Shown piece by piece: positions 34,963 to 48,645 of a DNA stretch of 64,000 nt (its first letter is position 1; each line of letters starts with the position of its first letter). The position numbers were made by a program, and so were the translations under genes. The DNA lies in assembly GCF_003363135.1 (NCBI RefSeq), contig NZ_QRBB01000002.1, positions 248,001 through 312,000 on the forward strand, in the 5' to 3' direction. The stretch is from Alteriqipengyuania lutimaris. Lineage in GTDB: Bacteria > Pseudomonadota > Alphaproteobacteria > Sphingomonadales > Sphingomonadaceae. The notes under the pieces were generated by a model. That model was not told the DNA's origin and did no database searches. It worked only from the letters and a program-made list of their open reading frames with translations.

Positions 34963-35268
34963 TCACCAGCTCGACTTGGTCAGGCCAGGGATAAGACCCT
35001 TGTTGCCCAGATTCCGCAGTTCGATACGGTTGATGCCGAACTTGCGGTAATAGCCGCGCGGGCGACCAGTGGTGGAGCAGCGGTTGCGGACCCGCGTGGG
35101 GTTCGCGTTGCGCGGGATTTCGGCCATCTTCAGACGCGCGATCAGACGCTCGCCGTCGTCGAGCGAGGTGTCGTCCGCAATCGCCTTCAGCTTCGCGTAC
35201 TTGTCCGCGTACTTCTTCACGAGAGCCTTGCGCTTCTCGTTCTTGTTGATGGAACTCAGTTTCGCCAT
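34963..35268 (-). CDS. rpsN: 30S ribosomal protein S14 (zinc-independent form)
   Basis: The product has 101 residues. It ends with [20 protein letters not shown] and [18 protein letters not shown]. The long form lacks the CxxC...CxxC zinc ribbon, as usual in alphaproteobacteria. It lies between rplE and rpsH. Confidence 0.98.
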   Translation of the reverse strand: MAKLSSINKNEKRKALVKKYADKYAKLKAIADDTSLDDGERLIARLKMAEIPRNANPTRVRNRCSTTGRPRGYYRKFGINRIELRNLGNKGLIPGLTKSSW

Positions 35269-35311
35269 TGGACTTAAGCTCTCTTCGTTTCTTGCGTCAT
35301 GGGGAAGCGGC

Positions 35312-35888
<577 letters not shown>

Positions 35889-35896
<8 letters not shown>

Positions 35897-36209
35897 CGAT
35901 GGTCTCTCCGGACTTGACGGCGACGCGCACTTTCTTGCCGTCGCGTTCCTCGATGCGCACGCGGGTGGGCGCGCCGTCCTTGGGATCGGCGACCGCGACC
36001 TTCGCGATGTGCATCGGCGCTTCGTAGCGGTCGATCCCGCCCTGCGGATTGGTCTGCGAGGGCTTGCGGTGACGGGCGATCATGTTGACGCCTTCCACCA
36101 CGACCTTGCCGTCCTTCGGCAGGACCTTGGCGACCGTACCGGTCTTGCCCTTGTCCTTGCCCGAAAGCACGACGACGCTGTCGCCCTTCTTGATCTTCGC
36201 CATGCCCAT
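35889..36209 (-). CDS. rplX: 50S ribosomal protein L24
   Basis: The product has 106 residues starting [10 protein letters not shown]. The first ATG is favoured because GGAGGT lies 6 nt upstream and it overlaps the rplN stop (TAATG); MAKIKK two codons later is the alternative. The KOW motif [17 protein letters not shown] and [17 protein letters not shown] identify L24. It overlaps rplE by 8 nt. Confidence 0.97.
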
Positions 36210-36577
36210 TACAGCACCTCCGGTGCGAGCGAGATGATCTTCATGAAGCCGCGGCCACGCAGTTCGCGCACCACCGGCCCGAAGATACGGGTGCCGATCG
36301 GCTCTTCGCTCTTGTTCACGAGTACGGCCGCGTTGGAGTCGAAGCGGATCACGCTGCCATCGGGGCGGCGCACATCCTTGCGGGTCCGCACGATCACCGC
36401 GCGGTGAACGTCGCCCTTCTTCACTTTGGCACGCGGCTGGGCTTCCTTCACGGAAACCACGATCACGTCCCCGACACTCGCGAAACGACGCTTAGAGCCG
36501 CCCAGCACCTTGATGCACTGGACGCGCTTTGCGCCGCTGTTGTCCGCGACGTCGAGATTGGACTGCATCTGGATCAT
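36209..36577 (-). CDS. rplN: 50S ribosomal protein L14
   Basis: The product has 122 residues. [19 protein letters not shown] and [17 protein letters not shown] with [10 protein letters not shown] and [11 protein letters not shown] are L14 signatures. It contacts the 16S rRNA h14 region at the subunit interface. It starts a tight rplN-rplX-rplE run. Confidence 0.98.
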   Translation of the reverse strand: MIQMQSNLDVADNSGAKRVQCIKVLGGSKRRFASVGDVIVVSVKEAQPRAKVKKGDVHRAVIVRTRKDVRRPDGSVIRFDSNAAVLVNKSEEPIGTRIFGPVVRELRGRGFMKIISLAPEVL

Positions 36578-36671
36578 CGATCCGGTTCCTTCTCATTGGC
36601 CTGCCGGAATCGATCCGGCGGTTCCTTCGTCTAATTCGTTCTCAGCTGCCGTTGGGACAGCTGCGATTGGG

Positions 36672-36971
36672 TCAGCTGTTGCTGGCGTCCGCGGCTTCCA
36701 CGTCCAGGTCGGCATCGACCGCCTGCACGCCGCCCGCGACGACCCGGTCCTTCACGGCCCAGGTCTTGGTCTTCGAGATCGGCTTGGTTTCCTCGATCCG
36801 CACGACGTCGCCGAGTTCGTACTCGTTCTTCTCGTCATGGGCGTGGTACTTCTTCGAACGACGGATGATCTTCCCGTAGAGCGGGTGCTTCACCTTCCGT
36901 TCGACCAGCACGGTCACGGTCTTGTCGGTCTTGGTGGAGGTGACCGTACCGATCAGAATACGTTTTGGCAT
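36672..36971 (-). CDS. rpsQ: 30S ribosomal protein S17
   Basis: The product has 99 residues. [20 protein letters not shown] and [19 protein letters not shown] are S17 signatures. The C-terminal 20 residues ([15 protein letters not shown] region) form an acidic tail not present in the E. coli protein. It lies 10 nt after rpmC. Confidence 0.97.
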   Translation of the reverse strand: MPKRILIGTVTSTKTDKTVTVLVERKVKHPLYGKIIRRSKKYHAHDEKNEYELGDVVRIEETKPISKTKTWAVKDRVVAGGVQAVDADLDVEAADASNS

Positions 36972-36981
36972 GGTCTGCTCC

Positions 36982-37197
36982 TTACGCCGTTTTCTTGTCT
37001 GCGGCGGCGCGGGTGCGCTCGTTCTGCAGCGTCTTGATGCGCGCGATCGTGCGGCGGACTTCCTGGACCCGGGCCGGACGCTCGAGCTGGTTGGTCGCGG
37101 CCTGGAAGCGCAGGTTGAAAGCTTCGCGCTTGAGCTCGGTAAGCTCGGCGGTCAGCTGGTCGTCGCTCTTGGCGCGGAGATCTTCGGTGGTGCTCAC
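36982..37197 (-). CDS. rpmC: 50S ribosomal protein L29
   Basis: The product has 71 residues. [20 protein letters not shown] and [12 protein letters not shown] with [15 protein letters not shown] are L29 signatures (two long helices at the tunnel exit). It directly abuts rplP with no intergenic base. Confidence 0.97.
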   Translation of the reverse strand: MSTTEDLRAKSDDQLTAELTELKREAFNLRFQAATNQLERPARVQEVRRTIARIKTLQNERTRAAADKKTA

Positions 37198-37632
37198 TTA
37201 TTCGCCTTTCAGATGCGACTGGTCGCCGAGCCGGGCAACGACCTTGGTCTTGATTGGCAGTTTCATGGCGGCACGTTCGAAGGCTTCGGCGGCCAGCGGA
37301 CCGGACACACCGTCGAGTTCGAACAGGATGCGGCCCGGCTTCACGCGCGCGGCCCAGTATTCGACCGAACCCTTGCCCTTACCCTGCCGGACTTCGGCAG
37401 GCTTCTTGGACACGGGCACGTCGGGGAACACGCGGATCCAGAGGCGCCCCTGGCGCTTCATGTGACGCGTGATCGCACGGCGCGCGGCCTCGATCTGGCG
37501 AGCGGTGATCCGCTCGGGTTCCATCGCCTTCAGCCCGTAAGAGCCGAAGTTCAGTTCGGTACCGCCCTTGGCATTGCCATGGATGCGGCCCTTGAAGGCC
37601 TTGCGATACTTGGTTCGTTTGGGTTGCAGCAT
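37198..37632 (-). CDS. rplP: 50S ribosomal protein L16
   Basis: The product has 144 residues. [40 protein letters not shown] and [20 protein letters not shown] are L16 signatures. It lies between rpsC and rpmC. Confidence 0.98.
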   Translation of the reverse strand: MLQPKRTKYRKAFKGRIHGNAKGGTELNFGSYGLKAMEPERITARQIEAARRAITRHMKRQGRLWIRVFPDVPVSKKPAEVRQGKGKGSVEYWAARVKPGRILFELDGVSGPLAAEAFERAAMKLPIKTKVVARLGDQSHLKGE

Positions 37633-37653
37633 GGTTCTTTCCTAATCCTGCAA

Positions 37654-38349
37654 TCAGCGCGCCGGACGCACGCCGGAAGTCTGCGCTTCCATCATCAGGC
37701 GGTCCTGCGCGGTCGGATCATGGGCGAGAATCTCGCCCTTGAAGATCCAGCACTTGATGCCGATGATGCCGTAAGCGGTCAGCGCTTCGGCTTCGGCATA
37801 GTCGACATTGGCGCGCAGCGTGTGAAGCGGAACGCGGCCTTCGCGATACCATTCCACACGGGCGATTTCGGCACCGCCGAGACGGCCGCCGCAGGTGATC
37901 CGGATGCCTTCGGCACCCAGGCGCAGCGCGGACTGCACGGCGCGCTTCATCGCACGGCGGAAGGCCACACGGCGCACCAGCTGGTCGGCAATGCCCTGCG
38001 CGACGAGCTTCGCGTCGATTTCCGGCTTGCGGATCTCGACGATGTTCAGCTTCACTTCGCTTTCGGTCATCGTCGCGAGCTTGGAGCGCAGCTTCTCGAT
38101 GTCCGCACCCTTCTTGCCGATGATGACACCGGGGCGCGCGGCATAGATCGAGATGCGGCACAGCTTGGCCGGACGTTCGATCACCACCTTCGAGATCGCG
38201 GCCTGCGGCAGCGAGTTCACGATGTGCTTGCGGATCTCGATGTCTTCCTTGAGCAGCTTGGCATAGTCGCGCCCTTCGGCGTACCAGCGGCTGTCCCAGG
38301 TGCGGTTGATCTGCAGGCGCAGACCGATCGGATTGCTCTTCTGACCCAT
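37654..38349 (-). CDS. rpsC: 30S ribosomal protein S3
   Basis: The product has 231 residues. [20 protein letters not shown], the KH-domain [15 protein letters not shown] and [20 protein letters not shown] are S3 signatures. It forms part of the mRNA entry channel helicase. It lies 1 nt downstream of rplV. Confidence 0.98.
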   Translation of the reverse strand: MGQKSNPIGLRLQINRTWDSRWYAEGRDYAKLLKEDIEIRKHIVNSLPQAAISKVVIERPAKLCRISIYAARPGVIIGKKGADIEKLRSKLATMTESEVKLNIVEIRKPEIDAKLVAQGIADQLVRRVAFRRAMKRAVQSALRLGAEGIRITCGGRLGGAEIARVEWYREGRVPLHTLRANVDYAEAEALTAYGIIGIKCWIFKGEILAHDPTAQDRLMMEAQTSGVRPAR

Positions 38350-38350
38350 C

Positions 38351-38728
38351 TTACGCTTCCTCTTGCTCGCGCACGACGATGCGCAGGCGGCTGAAGGGCT
38401 TCAGGATGCGGGTCGACTTGCCGCGACCGCGCGTCATGAACCGCTTCATGGTGATCGATTTGCCGACGCTGGCTTCGGCCACCACGAGGGCGTCCACATC
38501 CAGATCGTGGTTGTTCTCGGCATTGGCGATCGCGGAGGCGAGCACCTTGCTCGCATCCTTGGCCATCGCCTTCTTCGAAAAGGCGAGGATGTTCATCGCC
38601 TCTTCTGCCTTCTTGCCACGGATCAGCTCGGCAACGAGGTTCAGCTTCTGGGCCGACCCACGGATCGTGGTGCCGACGGCCAGCGCCTCGTTATCGGCGA
38701 CGCGGCGGGGAGCCTTCTGCTTGCTCAT
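38351..38728 (-). CDS. rplV: 50S ribosomal protein L22
   Basis: The product has 125 residues. [35 protein letters not shown] and the beta-hairpin [20 protein letters not shown] are L22 signatures. The hairpin lines the exit tunnel. Its start overlaps the rpsS stop by one base. Confidence 0.98.
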   Translation of the reverse strand: MSKQKAPRRVADNEALAVGTTIRGSAQKLNLVAELIRGKKAEEAMNILAFSKKAMAKDASKVLASAIANAENNHDLDVDALVVAEASVGKSITMKRFMTRGRGKSTRILKPFSRLRIVVREQEEA

Positions 38729-39003
38729 CAGCGCTTGCCTTTCTTGTCGGCGGCGTGACCCGGGAAGGTGCGCGTGGGCGCGAATTCACCGAGCTTGTGG
38801 CCGACCATCTCTTCCGAGACAGACACGGGGATAAACTTGTGACCGTTGTAGACGTTGAACGTCAGCCCAACGAACTGCGGCAGGATGGTGGAGCGGCGCG
38901 ACCAGGTCTTGATCGGCGCGGTGCTGGTCTTTTCCTGTGCGTCCTCTGCCTTCTTGAGAAGGCTGAGTTCCACGAACGGACCCTTCCAAACGGAACGTGC
39001 CAT
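38728..39003 (-). CDS. rpsS: 30S ribosomal protein S19
   Basis: The product has 91 residues. [40 protein letters not shown] and [20 protein letters not shown] are S19 signatures. It follows rplB after 6 nt. Confidence 0.98.
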   Translation of the reverse strand: MARSVWKGPFVELSLLKKAEDAQEKTSTAPIKTWSRRSTILPQFVGLTFNVYNGHKFIPVSVSEEMVGHKLGEFAPTRTFPGHAADKKGKR

Positions 39004-39009
39004 TGTCGC

Positions 39010-39846
39010 TTACCTCTTCTTCTTCGCATGGCGCGAACGGATGATCATCTTGTCCGTCTGCTTGTTCTTGCGGGTACGGGCGCCCTTGGTCGGCTTGCCC
39101 CACGGCGTCACCGGGTGGCGACCACCCGAGGTACGGCCCTCACCACCACCATGGGGGTGATCGACCGGGTTCTTGGCGACACCGCGCGTCAGCGGACGGC
39201 GGCCCTTCCAGCGGGTGCGACCGGCCTTCGCGAAGTTCTGGTTCGCGTTGTCCGGGTTCGAGACCGCACCGACCGTGCCCATGCAATCGGACCGCAGGTA
39301 GCGCTGCTCGCCCGAGTTCAGGCGGATGATGACCATGCCGCGGTCGCGACCGACCAGCTGCACGTAGGCACCTGCCGAACGCGCGAGCTGACCGCCCTTG
39401 CCCGGCTTCATCTCCACATTGTGGATGATGGTGCCGACAGGCATGTTGCCCAGCGGCATCGCGTTGCCCGGCTTGGTGTCGACCTTCTCGCCCGCGATCA
39501 CCTTGTCGCCGACGGCAAGCCGCTGCGGCGCGATGATGTAGGCCAGCTCGTCGTCGGCGTACTTGATGAGCGCGATGAAGGCGGTGCGGTTGGGATCATA
39601 TTCGATCCGCTCCACGGTGCCTTCGACGTCCCACTTGCGACGCTTGAAGTCGATGTAGCGATACTTCTGCTTGTGACCGCCCGCGATCCCGCGGCTGGTC
39701 ACGTGGCCCTTGTTGTTGCGGCCGCCCGTCTTGCGCTTGCCTTCGGTAAGCGCCTTGACCGGCTTGCCCTTGTAGAGGCCCGACTTGTCGACCAGGATCA
39801 GGCCGCGACGGGCCGGGCTGGTCGGCTTGTAGTTCTTGAGTGCCAT
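39010..39846 (-). CDS. rplB: 50S ribosomal protein L2
   Basis: The product has 278 residues. [60 protein letters not shown] and [20 protein letters not shown] are L2 signatures; the HPHGGGEG loop near the peptidyl-transferase centre is intact. Confidence 0.98.
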   Translation of the reverse strand: MALKNYKPTSPARRGLILVDKSGLYKGKPVKALTEGKRKTGGRNNKGHVTSRGIAGGHKQKYRYIDFKRRKWDVEGTVERIEYDPNRTAFIALIKYADDELAYIIAPQRLAVGDKVIAGEKVDTKPGNAMPLGNMPVGTIIHNVEMKPGKGGQLARSAGAYVQLVGRDRGMVIIRLNSGEQRYLRSDCMGTVGAVSNPDNANQNFAKAGRTRWKGRRPLTRGVAKNPVDHPHGGGEGRTSGGRHPVTPWGKPTKGARTRKNKQTDKMIIRSRHAKKKR

Positions 39847-39863
39847 GGTTCTGTCCTAGCTCC

Positions 39864-40172
39864 TCAGACGCCGCTCGTGACGTCGATGGAATCGCCGTCC
39901 TTGAGAGTGACGATCGCCTTCTTCATGTCGTTGCGACGATAGGGCTTGCCCCGCCAGCGCTTGACCTTGCCCTTGGTGACGATGGTGTTCACACCGGTCA
40001 CCTTCACGTCGAACAGCGCTTCGACCGCTTCGCGGATCTGCGGCTTCGTGGCGTCGTTCGACACCTTGAAGACCACCGCGTTGTTCTCGCTCGCGAGAGT
40101 CGCCTTCTCGGTGATGTGCGGCGCGAGGATCACGTCGTAGTGCCGCGCGTCGATTTCCTGCTTCTTAGCCAT
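39864..40172 (-). CDS. rplW: 50S ribosomal protein L23
   Basis: The product has 102 residues. [19 protein letters not shown], the extended loop [20 protein letters not shown] and [11 protein letters not shown] are L23 signatures. It docks SRP and trigger factor at the tunnel exit. It overlaps rplD by 8 nt. Confidence 0.98.
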   Translation of the reverse strand: MAKKQEIDARHYDVILAPHITEKATLASENNAVVFKVSNDATKPQIREAVEALFDVKVTGVNTIVTKGKVKRWRGKPYRRNDMKKAIVTLKDGDSIDVTSGV

Positions 40173-40788
40173 TGAAACGCGCCTCCAGCTTTTCGACCGC
40201 GTCCTTGGTGAGGACCAGCGTGTCGTGCTTCAGAATGTCGTAGACATTGGCACCCATCGCCGGGATCACGTTGACGCCCGGCAGGTTGCCCGCCGCCATC
40301 CGGAAACCGTCGTTGACACTCTCGCCATCGATGAAGAGCACCTTGCCGTTGTAGCCCGCCTTGTCGAACTGACCCTTGAGGGCCTTCGTCTTGGCGTCCT
40401 TCAGCTCGAGGCTGTCGACGATCACGAGGCCGTCCTTGGCCTTGCTCGACAGCGCCATGCGCAGGCCGAGCGAGCGGATCTTCTTGTTCAGCGACGGATT
40501 GAAGTCGCGCTTGCGCGCACCGTGTGCCTTACCGCCACCGATGAAGATCGGAGCGCCGCGATCGCCATGGCGAGCGCCGCCCGAACCCTTCTGGCGACCG
40601 AACTTCTTGCCGGTGCGGGCCACGTCCGAACGCTCACGCGTCGGGCGAGCGGTCGCACGGCGCTTTTCGAGCTGCCACGTGACCACACGGTGGAGGATGT
40701 CGGCGCGCGGCTCGACACCGAACACGGCGTCATTGAGCTCGATCTCGCCGGCCTTCCCGCCGTCGATTTTCTGTACCGCGATCTTCAC
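40165..40788 (-). CDS. rplD: 50S ribosomal protein L4
   Basis: The product has 207 residues. RDKT-type loop segments [40 protein letters not shown] and [20 protein letters not shown] are L4 signatures. In enterobacteria L4 also represses the S10 operon; no leader site was identified here. It lies 2 nt after rplC. Confidence 0.97.
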   Translation of the reverse strand: MKIAVQKIDGGKAGEIELNDAVFGVEPRADILHRVVTWQLEKRRATARPTRERSDVARTGKKFGRQKGSGGARHGDRGAPIFIGGGKAHGARKRDFNPSLNKKIRSLGLRMALSSKAKDGLVIVDSLELKDAKTKALKGQFDKAGYNGKVLFIDGESVNDGFRMAAGNLPGVNVIPAMGANVYDILKHDTLVLTKDAVEKLEARFNG

Positions 40789-40790
40789 GA

Positions 40791-41642
40791 TCAGGACTCC
40801 TTACCCGAATTGTCTGGGCCTTCGGTGCCATCGCTCTCGGCGCCGGCATCCTGCTGTTGCATCAGCTTTTCCTGCTGCTCGGGCGTCACTTCGGTGTGCA
40901 CTTCGTGCTCAGCGCCGCTCTCGACCAGGCCGGCATCCGCTTCCTCGTGCTCGATCTCGTCGGCATTGCGACGGAGCGCACCGGGGAACGGAGCATCTTC
41001 GGGACGCGGAACCTTGACCGCGTCGGCGACCAGCATCCAGCTGTTCTTCGCGCCGGGCACCGAGCCCTTCACGAACAGCAGGCCGCGATCCGAATCCGTA
41101 CGGACGATCTCGAGGTTCTGCTGCGTGCGCATGCGGTCGCCCATGTGGCCGGCCATCTTCTTGTTCTTGAAGACGCGGCCCGGATCCTGGCGGTTACCGG
41201 TCGAACCATGCGAACGGTGCGACAGCGAAACGCCGTGCGTTGCGCGCAAACCACCGAAGCCCCAGCGCTTCATGGCGCCGGCAAAGCCCTTGCCCTGCGT
41301 GTAGCCGCTCACGTCGACAAGCTGCCCGGGGATGAAGTGGCCGGCAAGGATCGTCGCGCCGACGGGAAGGAGGCCTTCCTCGTTCTCGACGCGGAATTCC
41401 GCGACCTTCATCTTCAGGCCCACTTCCGCCTTGGCGAAAGCTTCGCGCTGCGGCTTGTTGACATTCTTCTGCTTCGCCTCGCCCGAGCCGACCTGGACGG
41501 ACCAGTAGCCGTCGCGATCGGCGGTGCGGTTGGCGGTGACCTGGCAATTTTCCAGGGCGAGCACGGTCACGGGTACGTGACGTCCGTCCTCCTGGAATAG
41601 GCGGGTCATTCCGACCTTCTTGGCGATTACGCCAGTGCGCAT
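40791..41642 (-). CDS. rplC: 50S ribosomal protein L3 with acidic C-terminal extension
   Basis: The product has 283 residues from [20 protein letters not shown]; an upstream in-frame ATG is in the leader and is rejected. The core signatures [20 protein letters not shown] and [20 protein letters not shown] are followed by [13 protein letters not shown]. The last 50 or so residues are Glu/Asp/Gln/Ser-rich (beyond about residue 230) and exceed the E. coli length of about 209. Such tails occur in sphingomonads (recall). Confidence 0.97.
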   Translation of the reverse strand: MRTGVIAKKVGMTRLFQEDGRHVPVTVLALENCQVTANRTADRDGYWSVQVGSGEAKQKNVNKPQREAFAKAEVGLKMKVAEFRVENEEGLLPVGATILAGHFIPGQLVDVSGYTQGKGFAGAMKRWGFGGLRATHGVSLSHRSHGSTGNRQDPGRVFKNKKMAGHMGDRMRTQQNLEIVRTDSDRGLLFVKGSVPGAKNSWMLVADAVKVPRPEDAPFPGALRRNADEIEHEEADAGLVESGAEHEVHTEVTPEQQEKLMQQQDAGAESDGTEGPDNSGKES

Positions 41643-41915
41643 CGTAAAACTCCTAAAACAGAGGCACCCCGGCCCATCCGGGGTGCTTGACGAGCCGCTC
41701 TTTCGAACGGCCCCAGCCCGAGTTGTGATGCGTCGCCCCGTCCGGGCTGATTGCACTCCCCAAGGGTGAGGAGCGCGAGACGGGGGACGCAGCCCGGATA
41801 AAAATCCGGCGGTATCCCGATGTCTTGCCAGGCCTTGCGGCCCGGCGGGGCTATCGAGCGCCCCGAAACTTCCCTGCCCGCTTAACGTCCGGCAGGAGGA
41901 CGGAAATCACCTGGC
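41643..41915 (-). other. 273-nt structured spacer between rpsJ and rplC
   Basis: No gene is seen. A perfect 9-bp hairpin lies at 41664-41686 (GCACCCCGG with CCGGGGTGC), 21 nt upstream of the rplC start, and further GC-rich inverted segments are present (for example CCCGTCCGGGC near 41738). The spacer is unusual inside an S10 operon, where rpsJ and rplC are normally close. It may be a processing or autoregulation site, or carry a promoter for rplC onward. Confidence 0.5.
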
Positions 41916-42227
41916 TTAGGCCAGCTTGATTTCAACGTTCACGCCCGCGGCGAGGTCCAGCTTCATCAGCGCGTCGACCGTCTGGGCGTTGGGCTGCACG
42001 ATGTCGAGCAGCCGCTTGTAGGTGCGCACCTCGAACTGCTCGCGCGACTTCTTGTCGATGTGCGGGCCGCGGTTCACGGTGAACTTCTCGATACGCGTCG
42101 GCAGAGGAATGGGGCCGCGAATCAGCGCGCCGGTGCGGCGAGCCGTATCCGCGATCTCGCCCGTCGCCTGGTCGAGCACGCGGTGGTCGAAGGCCTTGAG
42201 GCGAATGCGGATATTCTGTGCGTCCAT
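41916..42227 (-). CDS. rpsJ: 30S ribosomal protein S10 (NusE)
   Basis: The product has 103 residues. [40 protein letters not shown] and [15 protein letters not shown] are S10 signatures. It also acts in transcription antitermination with NusB. It follows tuf after two hairpins and leads the S10 cluster. Confidence 0.98.
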   Translation of the reverse strand: MDAQNIRIRLKAFDHRVLDQATGEIADTARRTGALIRGPIPLPTRIEKFTVNRGPHIDKKSREQFEVRTYKRLLDIVQPNAQTVDALMKLDLAAGVNVEIKLA

Positions 42228-42273
42228 GTCCTAGTCTACCAATGCGAAAGAGCCACGGAGGGGCGAACCCTCC

Positions 42274-42323
42274 AAAAAATAAAGAACCGCCCCACCCAAC
42301 CGAAATTCTCGGTGAGGGGCGGC
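42274..42323 (-). terminator. Rho-independent terminator between tuf and rpsJ
   Basis: On the minus strand CCGCCCC pairs with GGGGCGG, with an inner ACCG/CGGT stem, followed by TCTTTATTTTTT (42285-42274). The tail is a strong U-run. It should reduce read-through from tuf into rpsJ. Confidence 0.8.
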
Positions 42324-42338
42324 CCTCGTGAATTCTGA

Positions 42339-42366
42339 CCGGCGGGGAAACGAATCTCCCCGCCGG
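42339..42366 (-). terminator. Perfect hairpin just after tuf
   Basis: Arms CCGGCGGGGA and TCCCCGCCGG are separated by about 7 nt, starting 15 nt after the tuf stop. No U-run follows directly, so it is either a 3'-end stabiliser or the first part of a double terminator with the hairpin at 42274-42323. Confidence 0.6.
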
Positions 42367-42380
42367 TGCAGGCGCCTATA

Positions 42381-43571
<1,191 letters not shown>

Positions 43572-43613
43572 TGTCTCTCAATACCTCTGTCTTAAAATAT
43601 GGATTTTCGCGGG

Positions 43614-43650
43614 AAAAAGGCGGCGCCCGCTCAAAATCAGGCGCCGCCCC
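43614..43650 (-). terminator. Rho-independent terminator after fusA
   Basis: On the minus strand GGCGGCGCC and GGGCGCCGCC form a stem over a loop of about 11 nt, followed immediately by TTTTT. It lies about 20-55 nt after the fusA stop and upstream of tuf. Confidence 0.85.
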
Positions 43651-43667
43651 TAGACCTATCGCTCGCC

Positions 43668-45800
<2,133 letters not shown>

Positions 45801-45873
45801 TGTCAATTCCTCGGAAGAGTCAGAGTGAGGGGGAGCCGGTAAGCTGCACCCCATATGGGTCTTTATGTGACCG

Positions 45874-45908
45874 GATAAAGACGCGCCCACCGCGAGGGCG
45901 GCGCGTCC
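45874..45908 (-). terminator. Hairpin with T-run between rpsG and fusA
   Basis: On the minus strand GACGCGCC and GGCGCGTC pair across about 12 nt and are followed by TTTAT. It may be a partial terminator or attenuator setting the ratio of ribosomal proteins to EF-G. Confidence 0.6.
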
Positions 45909-45919
45909 CGACCCGATTT

Positions 45920-46390
45920 CTACCAGCGGTAGTGGCTGAACGCGCGGTTCGCATCCGCCATGCGGTGCGTGTCTTCGCGCTTCTTCACCGCGTTGCCGCG
46001 ATTGTTCGCCGCATCCATCAGCTCGCCCGAGAGGCGCGCCGACATCGTCGTTTCCGGACGACCGCGCGAGGCGGTGATCAGCCAGCGGATGGCGAGCGCC
46101 TGCGCACGTTCGGGACGCACTTCGACGGGCACCTGGTAGGTCGCACCGCCGACGCGGCGGCTGCGCACTTCGACCTGCGGCTTCACATTGTCGAGCGCGG
46201 CGTGGAACACCTGCACCGGATCGGCCTTCGCACGCGCTTCGACCGTGTCGAGCGCGCCGTAGACGATCTTCTCGGCAACGGCCTTCTTGCCGTCATACAT
46301 CAGGTTGTTCATGAATTTCGAAAGCACCAGATCCTTGAACTTGGGATCGGGCAGGATTTCCCGCTTCTCCGGGCGACGACGACGACTCAT
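45920..46390 (-). CDS. rpsG: 30S ribosomal protein S7
   Basis: The product has 156 residues. [40 protein letters not shown] and [20 protein letters not shown] are S7 signatures. It organises the 30S head. It is separated from rpsL by a REP-bearing spacer of about 180 nt. Confidence 0.98.
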   Translation of the reverse strand: MSRRRRPEKREILPDPKFKDLVLSKFMNNLMYDGKKAVAEKIVYGALDTVEARAKADPVQVFHAALDNVKPQVEVRSRRVGGATYQVPVEVRPERAQALAIRWLITASRGRPETTMSARLSGELMDAANNRGNAVKKREDTHRMADANRAFSHYRW

Positions 46391-46423
46391 GCCGTTATTC
46401 CTTCTGTTGGGCCCTTCCCCTTA

Positions 46424-46558
46424 CCGTCACCCCGAACTCGTTTCGGGGTCCAGTTTTCGGCGCGGGGCGAACCTTTCAATTCAAATTGCACACATCGGAA
46501 CGGAGGACGGCTGGATCCTGAACTGCGGTCGCCTGAGGGCGACCTTTTCAGGATGACC
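46424..46558. repeat. REP-like palindromes in the rpsL-rpsG spacer
   Basis: CGTCACCCCGAACTCGTTTC (from 46424) contains a CCCCGAA/TTCGGGG hairpin. Further on, GATCCTGAA (from about 46513) pairs with TTCAGGATGAC (about 46547). The layout resembles the CGTCATTCC-type element at 13941, so the spacer is probably a REP doublet insertion inside the str operon. Confidence 0.65.
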
Positions 46559-46573
46559 TGTCCCCCGGACAGG

Positions 46574-46945
46574 TCACTTCGGACGCTTGGCGCCATACTT
46601 CGAACGGCTCTGCTTGCGGTCCTTGACGCCCTGCGTGTCGAGCACGCCGCGCAGCACGTGGTAGCGCACGCCGGGAAGGTCGCGCACACGGCCGCCGCGG
46701 ATCAGCACCACGGAGTGCTCCTGCAGGTTGTGGCCTTCGCCCGGGATGTAGCTGATGACTTCGCGCTGGTTGGTCAGGCGGACCTTGGCCACCTTGCGCA
46801 GAGCCGAGTTCGGCTTCTTCGGGGTCGTCGTATAGACGCGGGTGCAGACGCCGCGCTTCTGCGGGTTCTGCTCCATCGCAGGGACCTTCGACTTGGCCTT
46901 CTGCGGCGTGCGGCCCTTGCGGACCAGCTGGTTGATGGTGGGCAT
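46574..46945 (-). CDS. rpsL: 30S ribosomal protein S12
   Basis: The product has 123 residues. [40 protein letters not shown] and [20 protein letters not shown] are S12 signatures; the conserved lysine positions associated with streptomycin sensitivity appear wild type. It is first in the str operon. Confidence 0.98.
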   Translation of the reverse strand: MPTINQLVRKGRTPQKAKSKVPAMEQNPQKRGVCTRVYTTTPKKPNSALRKVAKVRLTNQREVISYIPGEGHNLQEHSVVLIRGGRVRDLPGVRYHVLRGVLDTQGVKDRKQSRSKYGAKRPK

Positions 46946-46984
46946 ATTTTCTCGCTTCGCTCGTTATTCTCACCTCATCCGGGC

Positions 46985-47007
46985 GTAAAAGTGGTGCCCA
47001 CTTTTAC
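46985..47007. repeat. Perfect palindrome in the rpsL leader
   Basis: Arms GTAAAAGTGG (46985-46994) and CCACTTTTAC (46998-47007) flank the 3-nt loop TGC. It lies about 40-60 nt upstream of rpsL on the minus strand. It resembles palindromes scattered through alphaproteobacterial genomes and could be a repeat, an operator or a leader hairpin. Confidence 0.65.
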
Positions 47008-47080
47008 ATGATGAGGTTCGGTTCTCTTCAGAGACGGCACCGCCGCCTCATCCGTTCTTCGCAGACCGGCCTTGCCAGGC

Positions 47081-47290
47081 CCGTTCGTGCTGAGCTTGTC
47101 GAAGTGCGGGCGGGCCTCAGCGCGACCCTCGCGTTTGCCCTTCGACGGGCTCAGGACAAACGGACCCCAGCGGGACCGTCCATCTGCTGGATGGCTTCGC
47201 GCTTGCGATCGAATGAAGTGTATCGGGGTCGTGCCGGGCGCCCCTCGCAAGAGAGGCCGTTCGTCCTGAGCCTGTCGAAGGGCGCCCCTT
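47081..47290. repeat. Cluster of REP-type repeats upstream of rpsL
   Basis: Three related segments occur: CCGTTCGTGCTGAGCTTGTC (from 47081), the inverted CCCTTCGACGGGCTCAGGAC (from about 47138) and CCGTTCGTCCTGAGCCTGTC (from 47258). They are copies in alternating orientation of a repeat common in many Proteobacteria. The rest of the 46946-47604 gap shows no convincing gene; a 152-codon open frame (47008-47466) runs through the repeats and is not supported. Confidence 0.75.
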
Positions 47291-47604
47291 TTTTCGGGGC
47301 CTCTCGACTGGCAGGCGAAATCTCGCACGAGCCTGAAACGCTCCACCCGAACGCGCCCGCGAGGGACCACCCGGATTACTTTGACGGCTGCCCTTCCCTT
47401 ACGAGAAAGAGGCCGACGCGTTACGCGACAGCCCCGGGACATGACCGGCAATGTTCAGCTCTATAAGCCTTGGCGAGAGCTGGGCCCTGCCTCGGTTGGG
47501 TGTGCGCTTAGTAGGATTTGGGGTGGGGGTCAAGGGATACACCGTATTGACCAACCCTAGCCCGTGAGCGATGCGAACGATCATAGCGAGGAGCATGTGG
47601 AATA

Positions 47605-48645
47605 ATGCAAAGAAGAGCGGAGTTTCGACCCTTCAGTTGGCTTCATGATCTTTGGAGACGAGAGCAGCTCGATCTGTCACCGCCCTACCAAAGACGTAGC
47701 GTTTGGTCGGAAAGGTTCCGGCATGACTTCGTAACGACAGTTACGCTAAATTATCCCTGCCCTGCCATATTCCTATACGAAGAAATCCGGCCAGACGGAA
47801 CCTTCAACTACAAGGTAGTTGACGGAAAGCAGCGCCTCACAACACTCTTGGACTTCGTATCCGGGAATATATCCGTTCCCGAAGACCATCCATCACCGGC
47901 AATCCGAGGACTTACCTTCGATGCACTTCCTGACCCGACAAAGTTGGCCATTTGGCGCTATCAGTTTTCGGTAGAATTCGTTGAGCAGGAAAACGAAAAT
48001 CTAATAAATGATATATTCAACAGAATAAACAAAAACGTAGCAAAACTATCTCAACAGGAATTACGACACGCCCTTTTCAGCGGCGAATTCATTACTAGTG
48101 CAGAATACCTCACTGAGTACATGGAAGAGAAGCTCCCCCAACGATTTCCAAACATTGCACCGCAATCACGGCGCCAGATGAAGGACGTAGAAAATGCCTC
48201 ACTAATGCTTTTATTTATTGAGAACGGAGAGCGATCGTTTTCTCAGTCAGATTTGGACAAAGCATATAGGGATAGGGAAGAGGAATGGCCCGAACGGATC
48301 GCGACGACACAGACCTTCAGGGACGCAGTAGACTTTATCTCCCAGGTTTTGACTATCGATACCAACGGCACGATCTTGAATAGTCGACTTAAGAATCAGG
48401 CCGATTTCTACTCCTTGTTCGGCGCGGTAGTAGAACTGCTTCGACAAGGAAGCCTTCCCATCGCGGACGACGCGAAAGATAGGCTACTTGAGTGGCTCGA
48501 CGAACTGCGAGACGTTGACCAAGGCAACGTAGCCACGGGAACACACCCAGAGACTGAAGCCTATCTCGCTGCCGCTCGAGCGGCGTCAAACGACTCCGGG
48601 CCCCGGCGGGTTCGCATAAATAAACTCAAGGCCGTGTTGGCCTAA
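47605..48645 (+). CDS. DUF262-domain protein (GmrS/ParB-like nuclease-fold), island gene A
   Basis: The product has 346 residues. The DUF262 hallmarks are present: PPYQRRSVWS (26-35), the nucleotide/catalytic-type loop VDGKQRLTTLLDF (72-84), and FNRINKNVAKLSQQELRHAL (138-157), equivalent to the N...LS.QEL motif. DUF262 is a ParB/sulfiredoxin-like fold found in the type IV restriction enzyme GmrSD and other phage-defence proteins. No C-terminal DUF1524 HNH domain follows; the rest is helical. Composition is markedly AT-richer than neighbours, suggesting transfer. A GAGGAG ribosome site lies 10 nt upstream. The stop directly abuts the next gene's ATG. Confidence 0.8.
   Translation: MQRRAEFRPFSWLHDLWRREQLDLSPPYQRRSVWSERFRHDFVTTVTLNYPCPAIFLYEEIRPDGTFNYKVVDGKQRLTTLLDFVSGNISVPEDHPSPAIRGLTFDALPDPTKLAIWRYQFSVEFVEQENENLINDIFNRINKNVAKLSQQELRHALFSGEFITSAEYLTEYMEEKLPQRFPNIAPQSRRQMKDVENASLMLLFIENGERSFSQSDLDKAYRDREEEWPERIATTQTFRDAVDFISQVLTIDTNGTILNSRLKNQADFYSLFGAVVELLRQGSLPIADDAKDRLLEWLDELRDVDQGNVATGTHPETEAYLAAARAASNDSGPRRVRINKLKAVLA

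Noticed and set aside
47008..47466. 152-codon plus-strand open frame upstream of the DUF262 gene
   Set aside because: It runs through three REP copies, shows no domain, and has no ribosome site; it is treated as repeat DNA.
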